Assembly: GCF_000264905.1 (NCBI RefSeq)
Contig: NW_006763146.1
Location: 563,587 to 627,586, forward strand
DNA: 64,000 nucleotides
Source: Stereum hirsutum FP-91666 SS1
Taxonomy: Eukaryota; Basidiomycota; Agaricomycetes; Russulales; Stereaceae
Direction: 5' to 3'
Below the pieces are notes generated by a model. It searched no databases. It worked only from the letters and a program-made list of their open reading frames with translations, and was not told where the DNA came from. Position numbers and translations under genes: made by a program. Below are positions 25,534 to 35,819 of the stretch, in pieces (position 1 is the first letter of the stretch; each line of letters begins with the position of its first letter).

Positions 25534-26076
25534 CAGGTCAGCGTTCCTTATTAGAGACTTTGGTGATCACGACAACTGAACCTGACGATCTCGCAACGCA
25601 ATATAGTAGTTCTCGTACTTTTTAGCGGCTTATTGCCCCACATAAGTATGACCGAAACTCCTACGACGACCTTGCCCTCATCTTTGTCTCTTAGCCCTTC
25701 CTCTTCAATATATGCCTCCCCTTTCGCCATCTCCAATGTCTTACCTTTCTTGTCCGCGGTTTGAAGACCTTCGGTTTTCGTTCCCTCAGCTTGAGTATAG
25801 ATCGTACAAAGACGAGCAAATGCTTCCTATGTACGGTATGTAGGTCATTAACTATGCAAACAATTGTTGTCTGCGTTTACTGCAAGTTTAGCGCGAAACG
25901 CATCCCATTCTGAGAACTCCCTGATACAACTCAGCCAATTCGAAGAGCGTGCTACGAGACGAACACCCGAGTCGGCAGGGTGCTACCGCTGATCAATTCC
26001 TCTTCAGATGACACGAGTTAAGTATTTGTCTATATGGATCGTCGACGACCAGACTTCCAGGGCAATTCACAGCAAG
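25534..26076. other. Convergent spacer F-box copy 1 / hydrolase copy 1
   Basis: Both flanking genes end here, so it holds two 3' UTRs. No repeats or open frames of interest. Confidence 0.4.
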
Positions 26077-27272
26077 CTAACTTCCCAACCACGCCACCTC
26101 AAGCCATGCGTACCCTTCCCTCACCCACCGATCCTCATCCGAGGCGAAGTTTGTTGCTGCGTCGAAGCCATGATCTCCTCCCTCATGCTCATAGTATCTC
26201 ACCTCCGTCCCACTCCCACTCAACTTCTCCTGCACGACCTGCACGAATCTACGACTGCCCTCTACTGGCACAACATGATCTTTACTTCCGTGATAAACCC
26301 AAATCCTCCTCGGCAACACCACCGACATCCCGACGCTCCCATCGTCACGAACGGTTCCGCTACGTTCGATACGTTCGATCGGGAAGAACTCATCATTCTC
26401 CAATCCTAATAACTCGGGCAATTTACCGTGCAAGACCGCCGCCACCATCATCTGCTCCCTTTCGTTGTAGGTACCCGGTTCCGGGATGGTTCCATCTGTG
26501 ACGATACTTGGCTTTTGCCTGGCCTTGATCGCTGCAACGTGGTCCGTGAAAACGGAGAAGGGAGGAGAATTGCCGAAGAAGGAATATGATTCCGAGATGG
26601 AAGAGAAGGCACCAGAAAGGAAGAAAGGACTGAGGAGGTCGTAGACGGGGTAGGATCCGCAGACGGCTGTTATGCCGGGTACGTTGGTTGAAGGAGAGTG
26701 GCTTGGGTGGGCGAGAGCAAGCTGAGTGGCGAGATATCCACCGGCTGATTCACCTGTTACATAGCACCTGTCGTCTGTGGGTTGTCATAGATCAATTAAG
26801 CAAGTAAACGCACCTATAGTGAGAATTCTAGTCAAATCCGGGGTTATGCCTGGATGAGCGTCTGCGACGATACGCGGGAAGGTGTTGAGCATCCAATTCC
26901 AGAGAGAGACGCAAATATCGGTGAGAATGTCTTCGCCTGTGGCTTCAGGTAGGAGACGATAGTCTGGGGAAATGATGACTGCGTGTTTGGACAAGGCAAA
27001 CTGGAGCAGGTGGGAGGGGAACCAGCCGGGACCGCGATTGCCTATGAACTGTAGTAGGATTTAACGGTGCGTTAGAGTATAGTGGACGCAAGCATGATGA
27101 GAAGTGTGGGACATACGAGGAATCCGCCATGAATTCGAACGATGACCGGGCAGTGATGACCCTCAGGAAGTGATTTCGGTATGAAGATGTCGGTTGGGAT
27201 AGAATGTCCGTCGACGACGCTGTATACCTCCGTGAGGACATCAAAACCTTCGCTCTTGGGGTGGGTATTCAT
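26077..27272 (-). CDS. Alpha/beta hydrolase (HSL-like esterase), copy 1
   Basis: Three exons. Start at 27272 (MNTHPKSEGFDVLTEVYSVV), stop at 26077 after WLEVAWLGS. The oxyanion-hole block PVIVRIHGGFL ends exon 1. Exon 2 carries FALSKHAVIISPDYRLLPEA, a hallmark of the hormone-sensitive-lipase-like alpha/beta hydrolase_3 family. Exon 3 opens with the nucleophile elbow GESAGGYLATQLALAHPS. Catalytic Asp is likely in YHGSKDHVVP and His in GGDHGFD. The reading frame is open throughout, so the enzyme looks functional. No signal peptide, so it is probably intracellular. The substrate is unknown. Two further copies are present: an intact one at 27796-28998 and a broken one at 45050-46799. Confidence 0.85.
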
Positions 27273-27795
27273 TGCTGCGGGGCAGGTTGTGGTTTACTGG
27301 TGTAAACGCATCGTCATCGGAGGCCCTATATAGTTGTACTGTCAGCTCACAAATTCCAATCAACACGAACACTGATGGGAAGTCAGTGTCCGAGCCCGAG
27401 TGTTGATATTTCATCTCTGACTCAACGATCAACTCGACATTGGAGTTATTGGTCATTGGGTTGTTACTGGGCGCAGAAAAGAGTCAGCTTCTCTGACTGG
27501 GAATCTTTGAAAAGTTTCAAACACGAGGTGATGGAGGTCGCAAGTCGAGTTTGGCTTTATGGAGTATGGCGGAGGAACTCGCTTGGATTACCGACCACGG
27601 AGCGACTGTGGCCCGCGCCGACGCCACCTTTTTGGAACATCTTAAAAACGAGCCCACCACAGACTGCACAGACCACTCTCAACGGTGATGGACTGCTGCA
27701 AGGTGGGGCGGGTCAAATCACGTAATTCCAGGCTGGAAAACAGGACAATAGTGCATAGAGATTACAACGTGAAAGCACACACATCTACCCCAATT
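27273..27795. promoter_or_regulatory. Promoter of hydrolase copy 1 and 3' flank of copy 2
   Basis: Spacer between two head-to-tail genes on the minus strand. No distinct motifs recognised. Confidence 0.35.
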
Positions 27796-28998
27796 TTACT
27801 CGAAACCCAACCACGCCACCTCAACCCAGTCATATCCCTCCCTCAGCCACCCATTGCTCTCTGAATCCAGTGTCATCTCCACATCAAAAACATGATCGCC
27901 TCCTATATCCTCATAATACTTCACCTCAGTCCCCTTCCCACTCAAATTCTCCCGCACAACATCCACAAACCTCCGACTTCCCTCTGGAGGCACAACGTGA
28001 TCTGTACTTCCATGATATATCCACACTCTTCTCGGCAACATCTCAGTCTTCCTGATACTCCCATCGTTGCGCGCGGTTCCGCTACGCCCGATACGTTCGA
28101 TCGGGAAACAGTCTTCGTTGTCCAATCCTAACAGCTCCGGCAATTTACCGTGCAAAACTGCCGCCATCCCCATCTGCACCCTCTCATCCTGAGTACCCGA
28201 TTCGGGATCAATTCCATTCGTGACGACACTTGGTTTCCTTCCAGCCTTGACTGCAGCAATGTGGTTGGTGAAAGTGGAGAGTGGAGGAGAGATCCCGATG
28301 ATTGTGTATGATTTCGATATGGAATAGTAAGCCCCAGAAAGGAAGAATGGACTGAGAAGGTCGAGGAGGGGATAGGCGAGGACAAGAGCTGTGATTCCGG
28401 GTTTGTTACTCGACGGAGAAGGGCTTGGGTGAGCGAGAGCGAGCTGAGTCGCGAGGTATCCGCCGGCTGATTCGCCTGTTGTGAGAGTGTCAGTCACTCA
28501 TGAGATATTCTCGATCAACGTCAACGCACCTGTGGCCATGATCCTCGTCAAATCCGGTGTTACACCAGGATGAGCCTTCGAAACAATAGTGGGGAATGAG
28601 TTGAGCATCCATTCCCAGAGAGAGACACAGATGTCGGTGAGCATGTCTGAGCCTGAGGCTTCAGGCAGGAGGCTATAGTCGGCAGAGATGAGGATTGCGT
28701 GTTTAGAGAGGGCGAATTGAATCATATGGGAGGCCAACCAGTCCGAGCCACGATCGCCCATGAGCTGTAGTAGTAGGCCCCGAGGATCATTGGAATATGA
28801 TAAACATATATGAAAGTTTGAGGCGAAAGGTATGCAACGCACAAGAAATCCGCCATGGAGACGGACGATGACTGGGCAATGATAGCCCTCAGGAAGTGAC
28901 TTCGGAATGAGGATATCCGTAAGGATAGGATGTCCGTCGACTATGCTATATATCTCAGTCAAAACGTCAAAACCATCGCACTTATGGTTGCCGGTCAT
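27796..28998 (-). CDS. Alpha/beta hydrolase (HSL-like esterase), copy 2
   Basis: Tandem duplicate of copy 1 with the same three-exon layout. The start at 28998 (MTGNHKCDGFDVLTEIYSIV) is chosen by alignment with the other copies; an in-frame ATG at 29070 would add 24 residues not shared with them. Motifs: PVIVRLHGGFL, FALSKHAILISADYSLLPEA, GESAGGYLATQLALAHPS, YHGSTDHVVPPEGSRRF and GGDHVFD. It ends in WVEVAWLGFE. No frame breaks. Ser, Asp and His of the triad are all present. Physiological substrate unknown. Confidence 0.85.
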
Positions 28999-29706
28999 CC
29001 TTCTACCAGTGCGATCGTCGAAGAGGGTGCCGTTGAAGAGCAAGCGTGTAGCTACAATCGCACGAGTCATTGACGCTCTCCAGTGCTCGTTTCATACCCA
29101 TGTCTCGAGACCAAGGCTATTGATAGTACATTTATGACTCAGCGTAGGATTGGCTAGTTATTTCTGTTGATTCGGTCGTCGTTATTGTGGACATGGAGCA
29201 TAGAAGAGTCGGAGAAGCGGAGGCCCTTTAGTGAGTTTGAGTGCAACAGGTGGCACGAGCAGCAATTGTGGCGACACAAGTCCATGTTTGTTTGGTCTTA
29301 TTTGCTCCGTGTGGCACTGATACAGTGATACGGTAAGCTTGCCACGGCAGCGTTGGTCCTGCAACTTCGACGGATTCTTTTCGAATTATATCACACAAGA
29401 CCGACCAGCTTCTCACTCGTTTCATCTCATGTCAGAGGCGTCCGAGACCCAGCAATCTCCCTTCTTGCAGGAACTTCCCCTCTTCTTACCAAAGGTCAAG
29501 CCCCGTCGCTTGAACTACAGTGTCAAAACGGACAGCTTCTTATTCCATAGCGTCTGACTGATTCCTCATAAGTATGTGCTCAAACCACTTTTAAAATTTG
29601 ATCCCTCAGGATCGAATTTGTTCTTTTCGAAGTCAACCAATTGAGTATATTCCAAGCTATCTCATCCACGAACCGTCCGAAAAGCGAGAATTCCTCTCCC
29701 CCGCTC
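28999..29706. promoter_or_regulatory. Upstream region of hydrolase copy 2, shared with the pseudogene copy
   Basis: A stretch at about 29260-29320 is recognisably similar to the reverse complement of about 44690-44760, upstream of the hydrolase pseudogene. The shared core includes TATTTGCTC and TGTGGCACTGA with CATGTTTG before it. Both lie roughly 250-350 bp upstream of their start codons in the same orientation relative to the gene, so the duplication carried promoter sequence with it. Confidence 0.55.
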
Positions 29707-30403
29707 ATGCACATCGGCTGGATCCTCGACCCAGACCGCGCCCTCCGCTTCGTCCACAGCCACGGGATCTACCCCACCGTCAGCGACGAACGCGGCATAA
29801 CCCCAAATTACTACGGCGCATGCCTAGAGGCTCTGTACATCTTAACTTACTCGACAAGAAGACGGGCGTGATACCGAGCGACCGGCGCATTAAAATTATA
29901 TTTCTTCGCGACGGACAGTATGTTCCCAATCCTGTGGAGCAGGGGAAGGTGAACTTTCACCTTGGTTTGAGTGTGGGTACGATTTATGATAGGGCTATTC
30001 CGATGAAATATATTGAGAGACTTGGAGAGGTTGTCGCTCCCGGAGTTAGGCCTATGTGGTACTTGGATATGGATCAGTGGACTTGGACGAGACGATTCAG
30101 TGAAAAGTTTATTAGAAGTACGTTGTTTTCGCATGTGTCGGTCGTCAGTATGTTGTGTGGCCCTCACATCGCTAACGTGATCGATTTTTGTTTGCTTTTC
30201 CAGAGAAACACAAATCCACTCAGACTGAACCAGACGCGACATCCGATACGACGGGTCCCACAGTAGGAGGCAAGACCAAGACCAAGACCAAGGCGAAGGC
30301 TAAGACGAAGACCAATGCTGAGACTGAGACTAAGGCCAGGATCAAGCAGCCTCCCCGTCCTACCCCTGCCATTAACGACACCGACGTCGAGCCCTGCTCG
30401 TAG
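29707..30403 (+). CDS. Hypothetical protein with Lys/Thr-rich tail, apparent frameshift
   Basis: I do not recognise the family. Coding evidence: from 29707 the frame reads MHIGWILDPDRALRFVHSHG and continues to EALYILT. Then, at about 29855, the sensible reading continues in another frame, LLDKKTGVIPSDRRIKIIFL, and on through FHLGLSVGTIYDRAIPMKYI and RPMWYLDMDQWTWTRRFSEK. A clean intron (GTACGT to TTCCAG, about 30120-30203) joins FIR to KKHKSTQTEPD. The tail is a run of alternating Lys/Thr/Ala (KTKTKTKAKAK) and ends DTDVEPCS, TAG at 30401-30403. The two frames would connect with one extra base, so there is either a 1-nt deletion, a sequencing error or a pseudogene. The 24-nt GTACAT-to-CAAG gap is too short for an intron. 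Confidence 0.55.
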
Positions 30404-31361
30404 ACCTCCTTCCCGCTATCCTCTCTCTCGACATCACACAGCTGTTTTATAATCGGTTCAATACCAGTCGTCGTGTCTATGACTTGAGTTACGCCCGCTT
30501 TTGATAATGATAACCATCGTCATATACACCATCGTTGATTTATCCAAGAAATGCCAATACGTCGTCACCTCTCAATACTGTAACCTCAACTTCAGCAAAA
30601 ACCTCGCGAACTCTCTCTCTCAAAAAAAAAAAAAAGATAAGAAAAATTGAACAAAAGTCTTGTGTCCTAAGCATACAACAGCGTGAAATAAGCGATCAAG
30701 CAAGCAATGACAGTCAAGTAAAACGAGGACTCTTCGTCAAGAAGCAGAAAGTGCTTAAGCAATGTAACGTAACGTAGCGTAAGTGATAAGTGGTGCGGGT
30801 GGTTGTGGTGTGTGGTGGGACAAGTTCGTTAGTGTGGTGAGATACGGATAGGGTGAGGAGTCTTGTTTGATTGTTATGAATAACGAAGAGAAGAGGCCTT
30901 CGTGGGGATAGATACTAGACAAGTGGTATCTCGAGAGGACGGGAGAAGGGAGGAACGAAGAGAAGAGAAGCGAAGGGGCATAAAGAGACATCAATGCTCG
31001 TGCGAGCAACAAATAAACGGGAACGGAATTTTGTAATGCGAAAGGCAAGGATGTGGGACCAGAGGGGAGGGGGAACGGGAGGATAGATATTGATATTGGG
31101 CGGGAGTGGAGTGTCCAGAGCACGGGCAGAGCAAGAAAAGCAAGAAAAGCGAGCAAGCAAGTGTCCGAGCAAGAGTTGGGAGAGAGAATTGCCCCGGAAC
31201 CGGCGGAGCGAGGGACGAGAACGATCATCGACGCCGAACGACGAAGCGGATAGTGACGCCTGCGTCAGGCAAAGCAAACAGAAGACCCGTGAGCACATCA
31301 AACCTCGATCCATCCCCAAGCATACACACATACCATCTTCAGGCAATACACATCCGCTCCC
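30404..31361. other. Intergenic, with CT tract and poly-A run
   Basis: Contains (CT)5 directly followed by 14 A at 30622-30635, and a G/A-rich stretch at 30940-31230 that is the 3' flank of the minus-strand membrane protein. Open frames here look like shadows of low-complexity sequence. Confidence 0.4.
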
Positions 31362-33236
31362 TCAACGCATACTCGAGGGCGGCATATCCGGAATCAGGAC
31401 ATTATTCATCGGCTTCAAGTTCCCAAAGCTCGACTGATGCTGCAACGTCGGCATACCCGCTTGGTGGGGAACCGACTCGGTCGACTCCCCGCTACCAACG
31501 ATCCCATCATACGCATCCATCTCCTGAAACTCCCTCGAATCATACTTCGGCACCGGCTTCCTCGCTCCCTTCCTCGTCGCCGAACTCCCCGACCTCTCCA
31601 ACGGAATCACCTCCGCGCTCTGTCTCCTCCTCTGCGCCTGACTCTGATGCTGGTGCGAATCCGAGCCCCCACTGAAGAACGAATGGCCGTGTGGCGAAGA
31701 CGGAGCGGAAGCATGCGAGACGGACAATGATGCGGGTCGGACGAGTCGCGCGGCCATAACGCTATCGATACTCTGCACGCTCTCCCTCGGAGTCCCATTG
31801 GGCGTCCACATCGGAGGCGAGGGATTCGACAGCGCCCGTTGCTGCGAAGATCGGAAAACGGAACTGGTCGATGAGTTCCGCGTGCTCATGCTCCCCAACG
31901 CCAACGGCGGAATCTGAGGCGCCGTCGTTGAAGAACTGAACACGTGAGGGTTGGCGGCGGCGTAAGGAAGCGGGGGATGGAGAGGCAAAACGTCGGGATG
32001 GACAGAGTCCCCGAGCTCGAGTTTTTCCGCGAAGAGGTCTTCGTCTGAATCACCGGGTGCGCTGATGCATCCCCCATTACCATTATCATTACCACCCTTT
32101 CCGCCGCCGCCGAAACTGCCCATCCTGCCGATATCAACAACGGTGTGTGAATCCCCGCTCTGGCTCTGGCTGAAGGACGAGTTATGTCCCTGTCCCGCGT
32201 TAGTCCCACGTCCCTGCGCATGCGCATTCCCTGATCCCTCCATACCCATACCCATCCCGTCCGCACCGACCGCATAGGCATCGGCCGGCATACCGAACCC
32301 ATATGCAGGTGGTCCAGCTTTCACCGCCAATCCCTCAGCGCTCGACGACTCATGCTTCCCCTCACTAACCTTCCGACTCCTCTTCCTACCATGGCGATTC
32401 CGATTCGGCAAACTCGTCAATGCGTCCCACGCGCCTCCGAACGCGATCGCACCACCACCACCACCACCGGGCGAGCCGTGGATACGACGTGAGGAGAGGT
32501 CGGACTGAGCGCGGGCGCGGGCACGGGTGGGTTGGCGACGACGGCGGAGGAAGCAGAAGATGAGGGAACCGAGGACGGCGACGAGGAATGCTAGGCCGCC
32601 GATTACGCCGCCTGCTATTGCGCCCGCGTGGGAGGAGGCGGAGGGGGAGATGGCGGCGACTGCGGTGGATGTGGATGTGGAGGTGCTGGTGAGAGAGCCG
32701 GAAGTGGCGGCGGGTGTGGAGGATGCAGCAGCGGACGAAGAGGAGGAAGCAGAAGAAGAGGAGCCGGTGCCGTCGAAGCATGAAGTGTCGGTTCCGTTGA
32801 AAATGAAGAAGTTGGAGGATGCGACGAGGGTGTCTATGGAAGAGACGTATGCTTGGAGGATGTACCACCCTTGCGTTACGTTCGTCTTTTCCCATGTCCA
32901 AGTCTCGGTTGCCGCATCCAGGTCCTGCGCAAGCACTGTGTTGATCGTCGGGAGACTAGTACTCGATACCGAGGCTGTGGTCGTTTGTGTGGGTTGACTG
33001 AGGGTGTTGCTTGGCGCGGCAGATTGAACGAGTCCGCTGTCAGTGATGAGGATGTCGACCGTGGCATGAAGGTTTGCGTCGTCGGTGGACGTCCAATCCC
33101 AAGTGACTACAGATTGTCCGCAGGTGTACATTGTCGGAACATTAGTGAACGCGAATGAAGGCGTCGCAGATGCGATAGGCGCCGTGCTCGAAGTCGAAAC
33201 CGTCGGGAGGACTCCTCCTGTACTGAGTCCCGCCAT
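31362..33236 (-). CDS. Single-pass membrane protein with Ser/Thr-rich ectodomain
   Basis: Single-exon gene of 624 residues from the first ATG at 33236 (MAGLSTGGVLPTVSTSSTA). The first ~200 residues form an ectodomain with two cysteines (TMYTCGQSVVTWDWTS and GTDTSCFDG), which suggests a beta-sandwich, followed by a mucin-like Ser/Ala/Thr stalk. The membrane helix is GAIAGGVIGGLAFLVAVLGS plus LIFCFL, followed by RRRRQ as stop-transfer. The cytoplasmic tail of about 370 residues is Gly/Ser/Pro-rich. This layout (Ser-rich ectodomain, one helix, basic stop, long disordered tail) is like Mid2/SKG6-type cell-wall sensors or axial-budding proteins of fungi; that is analogy only. No classical signal peptide at this start; the open frame extends upstream with a hydrophobic stretch but without an ATG. 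Confidence 0.72.
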   Translation of the reverse strand: MAGLSTGGVLPTVSTSSTAPIASATPSFAFTNVPTMYTCGQSVVTWDWTSTDDANLHATVDILITDSGLVQSAAPSNTLSQPTQTTTASVSSTSLPTINTVLAQDLDAATETWTWEKTNVTQGWYILQAYVSSIDTLVASSNFFIFNGTDTSCFDGTGSSSSASSSSSAAASSTPAATSGSLTSTSTSTSTAVAAISPSASSHAGAIAGGVIGGLAFLVAVLGSLIFCFLRRRRQPTRARARAQSDLSSRRIHGSPGGGGGGAIAFGGAWDALTSLPNRNRHGRKRSRKVSEGKHESSSAEGLAVKAGPPAYGFGMPADAYAVGADGMGMGMEGSGNAHAQGRGTNAGQGHNSSFSQSQSGDSHTVVDIGRMGSFGGGGKGGNDNGNGGCISAPGDSDEDLFAEKLELGDSVHPDVLPLHPPLPYAAANPHVFSSSTTAPQIPPLALGSMSTRNSSTSSVFRSSQQRALSNPSPPMWTPNGTPRESVQSIDSVMAARLVRPASLSVSHASAPSSPHGHSFFSGGSDSHQHQSQAQRRRQSAEVIPLERSGSSATRKGARKPVPKYDSREFQEMDAYDGIVGSGESTESVPHQAGMPTLQHQSSFGNLKPMNNVLIPDMPPSSMR

Positions 33237-35819
33237 GGTGAAGAAAAGCAAAGAGCAAACGAGGCGGAAAAGAAGAGGCCTGCGCTGTGATGGGATGAGG
33301 GCGAGATATATCCGCTGTGCAAGCAAGTCACTACGGATCCCAGGACGTGCTCGGCAGTGCTAATCGGCTGCAGCCAGAAACGGCGAGAATAGGCCACGCA
33401 AGCCGTGCAACCATCGATGTTAGAAACATCAGGTCTGGACATGGATCTGAAACAGAAAAAAAGGACATACAGATCCTGTGCGAGCGCTCGAAGATCCCTA
33501 TAAGTAAATCAAGAACGCGTTTTACGCCCGTTCTCTCGTCTGCCTCGACCAAACTGAATTGGACGATGCTCAAGAGCCTGTTCGACTCCCTTTAAGTCTT
33601 GTCGAGAGAAAAACGCCGACGACGTTGCCCAAGTTGTTGCGGGGCTACGAAGACGACGACGACGAGGGTCGTGAGATGGGGGTAAGAGGGAGAGAGGGCC
33701 AAGAGGAACGGCTGAGCGTCTCTCATGGTCCCTTATATTATTGTCTTACGGTCAACCGACCCCGCTTCTTATTCTCGACCTCAACCGAGCGCCCTCTTCC
33801 AGCCATCCTCCGGCCGAGGGTCACGGCTTTCCGGCAGGATACCGCGAATGGCAACTCTGGCGGAGGTGAGACGGATGCAATAGGGGCCGTTGCCCTCCAC
33901 CTTCGGCTTCGGCACCGGACTCGCGTGATTTTGTCCATATGTTCTCGCAAATGCGTGCCTTTTTCGTATGTTTTCTGTTTTTTGAACGTCCACTGCAGCT
34001 GTATCCTGCTCTTTTCCTGTGGACGCCTCCGGAGTGCAGGCGGCTTTATCATTCATATTTCGCTTCCCTTAATGCTAACCTGCCATTTGGTCTACTCGAA
34101 ATCGGCAGTCGTCATACCGTTTCCTCTCCACAAACCGCCCACTCAGATGACAGCATCATCCACTTAATGCATACTCTCAAGTTCGTACCTTCATCTTGTA
34201 AATCGCCGTAATGCGTCACCAGTGCCCTATACCTTCTGCGCGTCGAGCGTGCCTGCGAAGCTTAGAAGTGTAGCTGCATTTATGCTCTACAAGCGAAATG
34301 GTTGGGGACATGGAGAGATGCATGCAACGGTGTCTGCAATATTGGCGCTGAAAAAAGTTATCACCATCACCGGGTCCGAGTCGACGGTTGCACGCTGGTA
34401 GCAGCCTGTCATTGTTGTCCTCGTTCCCATCTCGTTTTCATCATCCCGAAGAATGGCCTTCGGGGTAACAGTCTCGGACAAGTATAGACGCTCGACTCAT
34501 ACTCGAGGAGCTGTACTCTCCCTTGCATCACGAATGTAGATAACGTTGTGCAGATGCGTCGGGAGAAGCCTGCGGAGGCGGGCCACTATCGACAGTGTCT
34601 GCCTCGACCTGCTCTTATACTGCGACTCACTTTCAAAGTCAGAGGAACACATGTTTCAGCCTCTCTGCAAATCATCCCTCGTCGGACTGATCCACTTCCC
34701 GTGCGCCTTTCCATTCGATTTGACTCTCGGACACAGACTCGTTCCAACCACGCACCATGGCTGCACGCCCCTCTTGCTTCAGCCTGAGGCCTCACCTCCC
34801 CCGCGGACGTGATAGTGCCGTGCATTGTTCAGTTTCGCGAGCGGCATGGTTTACAGCCGTGATGGGGAGCTCGGAGAGGATAAGAAAAAGCGATGTCTTG
34901 TTCCTCTCGTTCGGGTCGATCAACGCCAGCGCTTTACGCTATGTGGTGAAACCTGTGTCTTGACTCTTGAGCAGCCTTTCGCTGGTTGAAATTTCTTTGC
35001 CCCTGGGGCTTTGAACGAGCGATGCGCTCGGGTCTCGTGGTGTTGAGTGGGGACGGAGGTGACGGAGAATTCTACTTCACGGCGTGCCAAGCATGTTCAC
35101 CTCCGATGTTTGTTCCTCGTCGGTGATCGTTGCGTTTAGCCTTATTTCAGGCTAGTATAGAATTCTACGATGTAGAGCACAGATATTCTTTCGTATTCAG
35201 GGCAACAACGAGTACTTGCGGAGGATAGTTTCTCGGTCTGTGTACAACGATCGATCGTATGTCTCAGACCATACCAGATACAAGTAGGCGCAATGGACGA
35301 CAAGCTCGACTATTTGGAAACTCAGTACTCAACAGACAAGACCATACCTCAAAAGTCATCGAGTTCACCGAACACACCATACCACAGCACTTTCTTGATC
35401 TCGGCCACGTCAATCTGCCCAATCCCGGCCTCGTCGCTCAAATTCTATTGAAAGCCACTGGAGGCGATGCGTTCTTTCCCATGTTCTTGTTCGCCCTATC
35501 CCCTACCTGGGTTGCGCGGCGAATAGAAACAAAACGTCTGACGGGCATGAAACAGCATTGTTGATCAATCTGGGCTTTTCGGGCAGCCTGCTCAGGTATG
35601 ATAACAGCCTTTCTGCGAGCTGGGATCTGCAACAATCCTTTAAATACTTCAGTTCGTTCTGGCGAATCTCTGCCTCATCCTCGTTTCCTATCTTCTTGTT
35701 CTTCTCCTCTCCTCTCCCCATCTTCACTCCTCCGCTCCGTCTCCTTTCTCTCGTCTTCTGTTTTTATTCAGATATATTCATCTACTAGAATAACGACTAA
35801 TCTGCGACATTCACGAACG
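33237..35819. other. Long intergenic region between divergent genes
   Basis: At about 2.6 kb this is the longest gene-free stretch in the window, between two genes transcribed away from each other, both for cell-surface proteins. The right end (35640-35780) is pyrimidine-rich with a tract of CTCCTCTCCTCTCC type, likely the core promoter of the cupredoxin-like gene. I see no tRNA, repeats or conserved reading frame. Confidence 0.45.

Noticed and set aside
30622..30635. Poly-A run as the tail of a retroposed gene copy
   Set aside because: No target duplication or intron-less gene copy was seen next to it; it follows a CT tract and looks like simple sequence.
31053..33158. Long open frames on the plus strand opposite the single-pass membrane protein
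   Set aside because: They are shadows of low-complexity Ser/Gly/Pro codons; only the minus strand has a membrane helix and a domain-like ectodomain.
33559..34167. 202-residue open frame in the large intergenic region
   Set aside because: Composition and lack of domain signal suggest chance; overlapping frames on the other strand are equally long.
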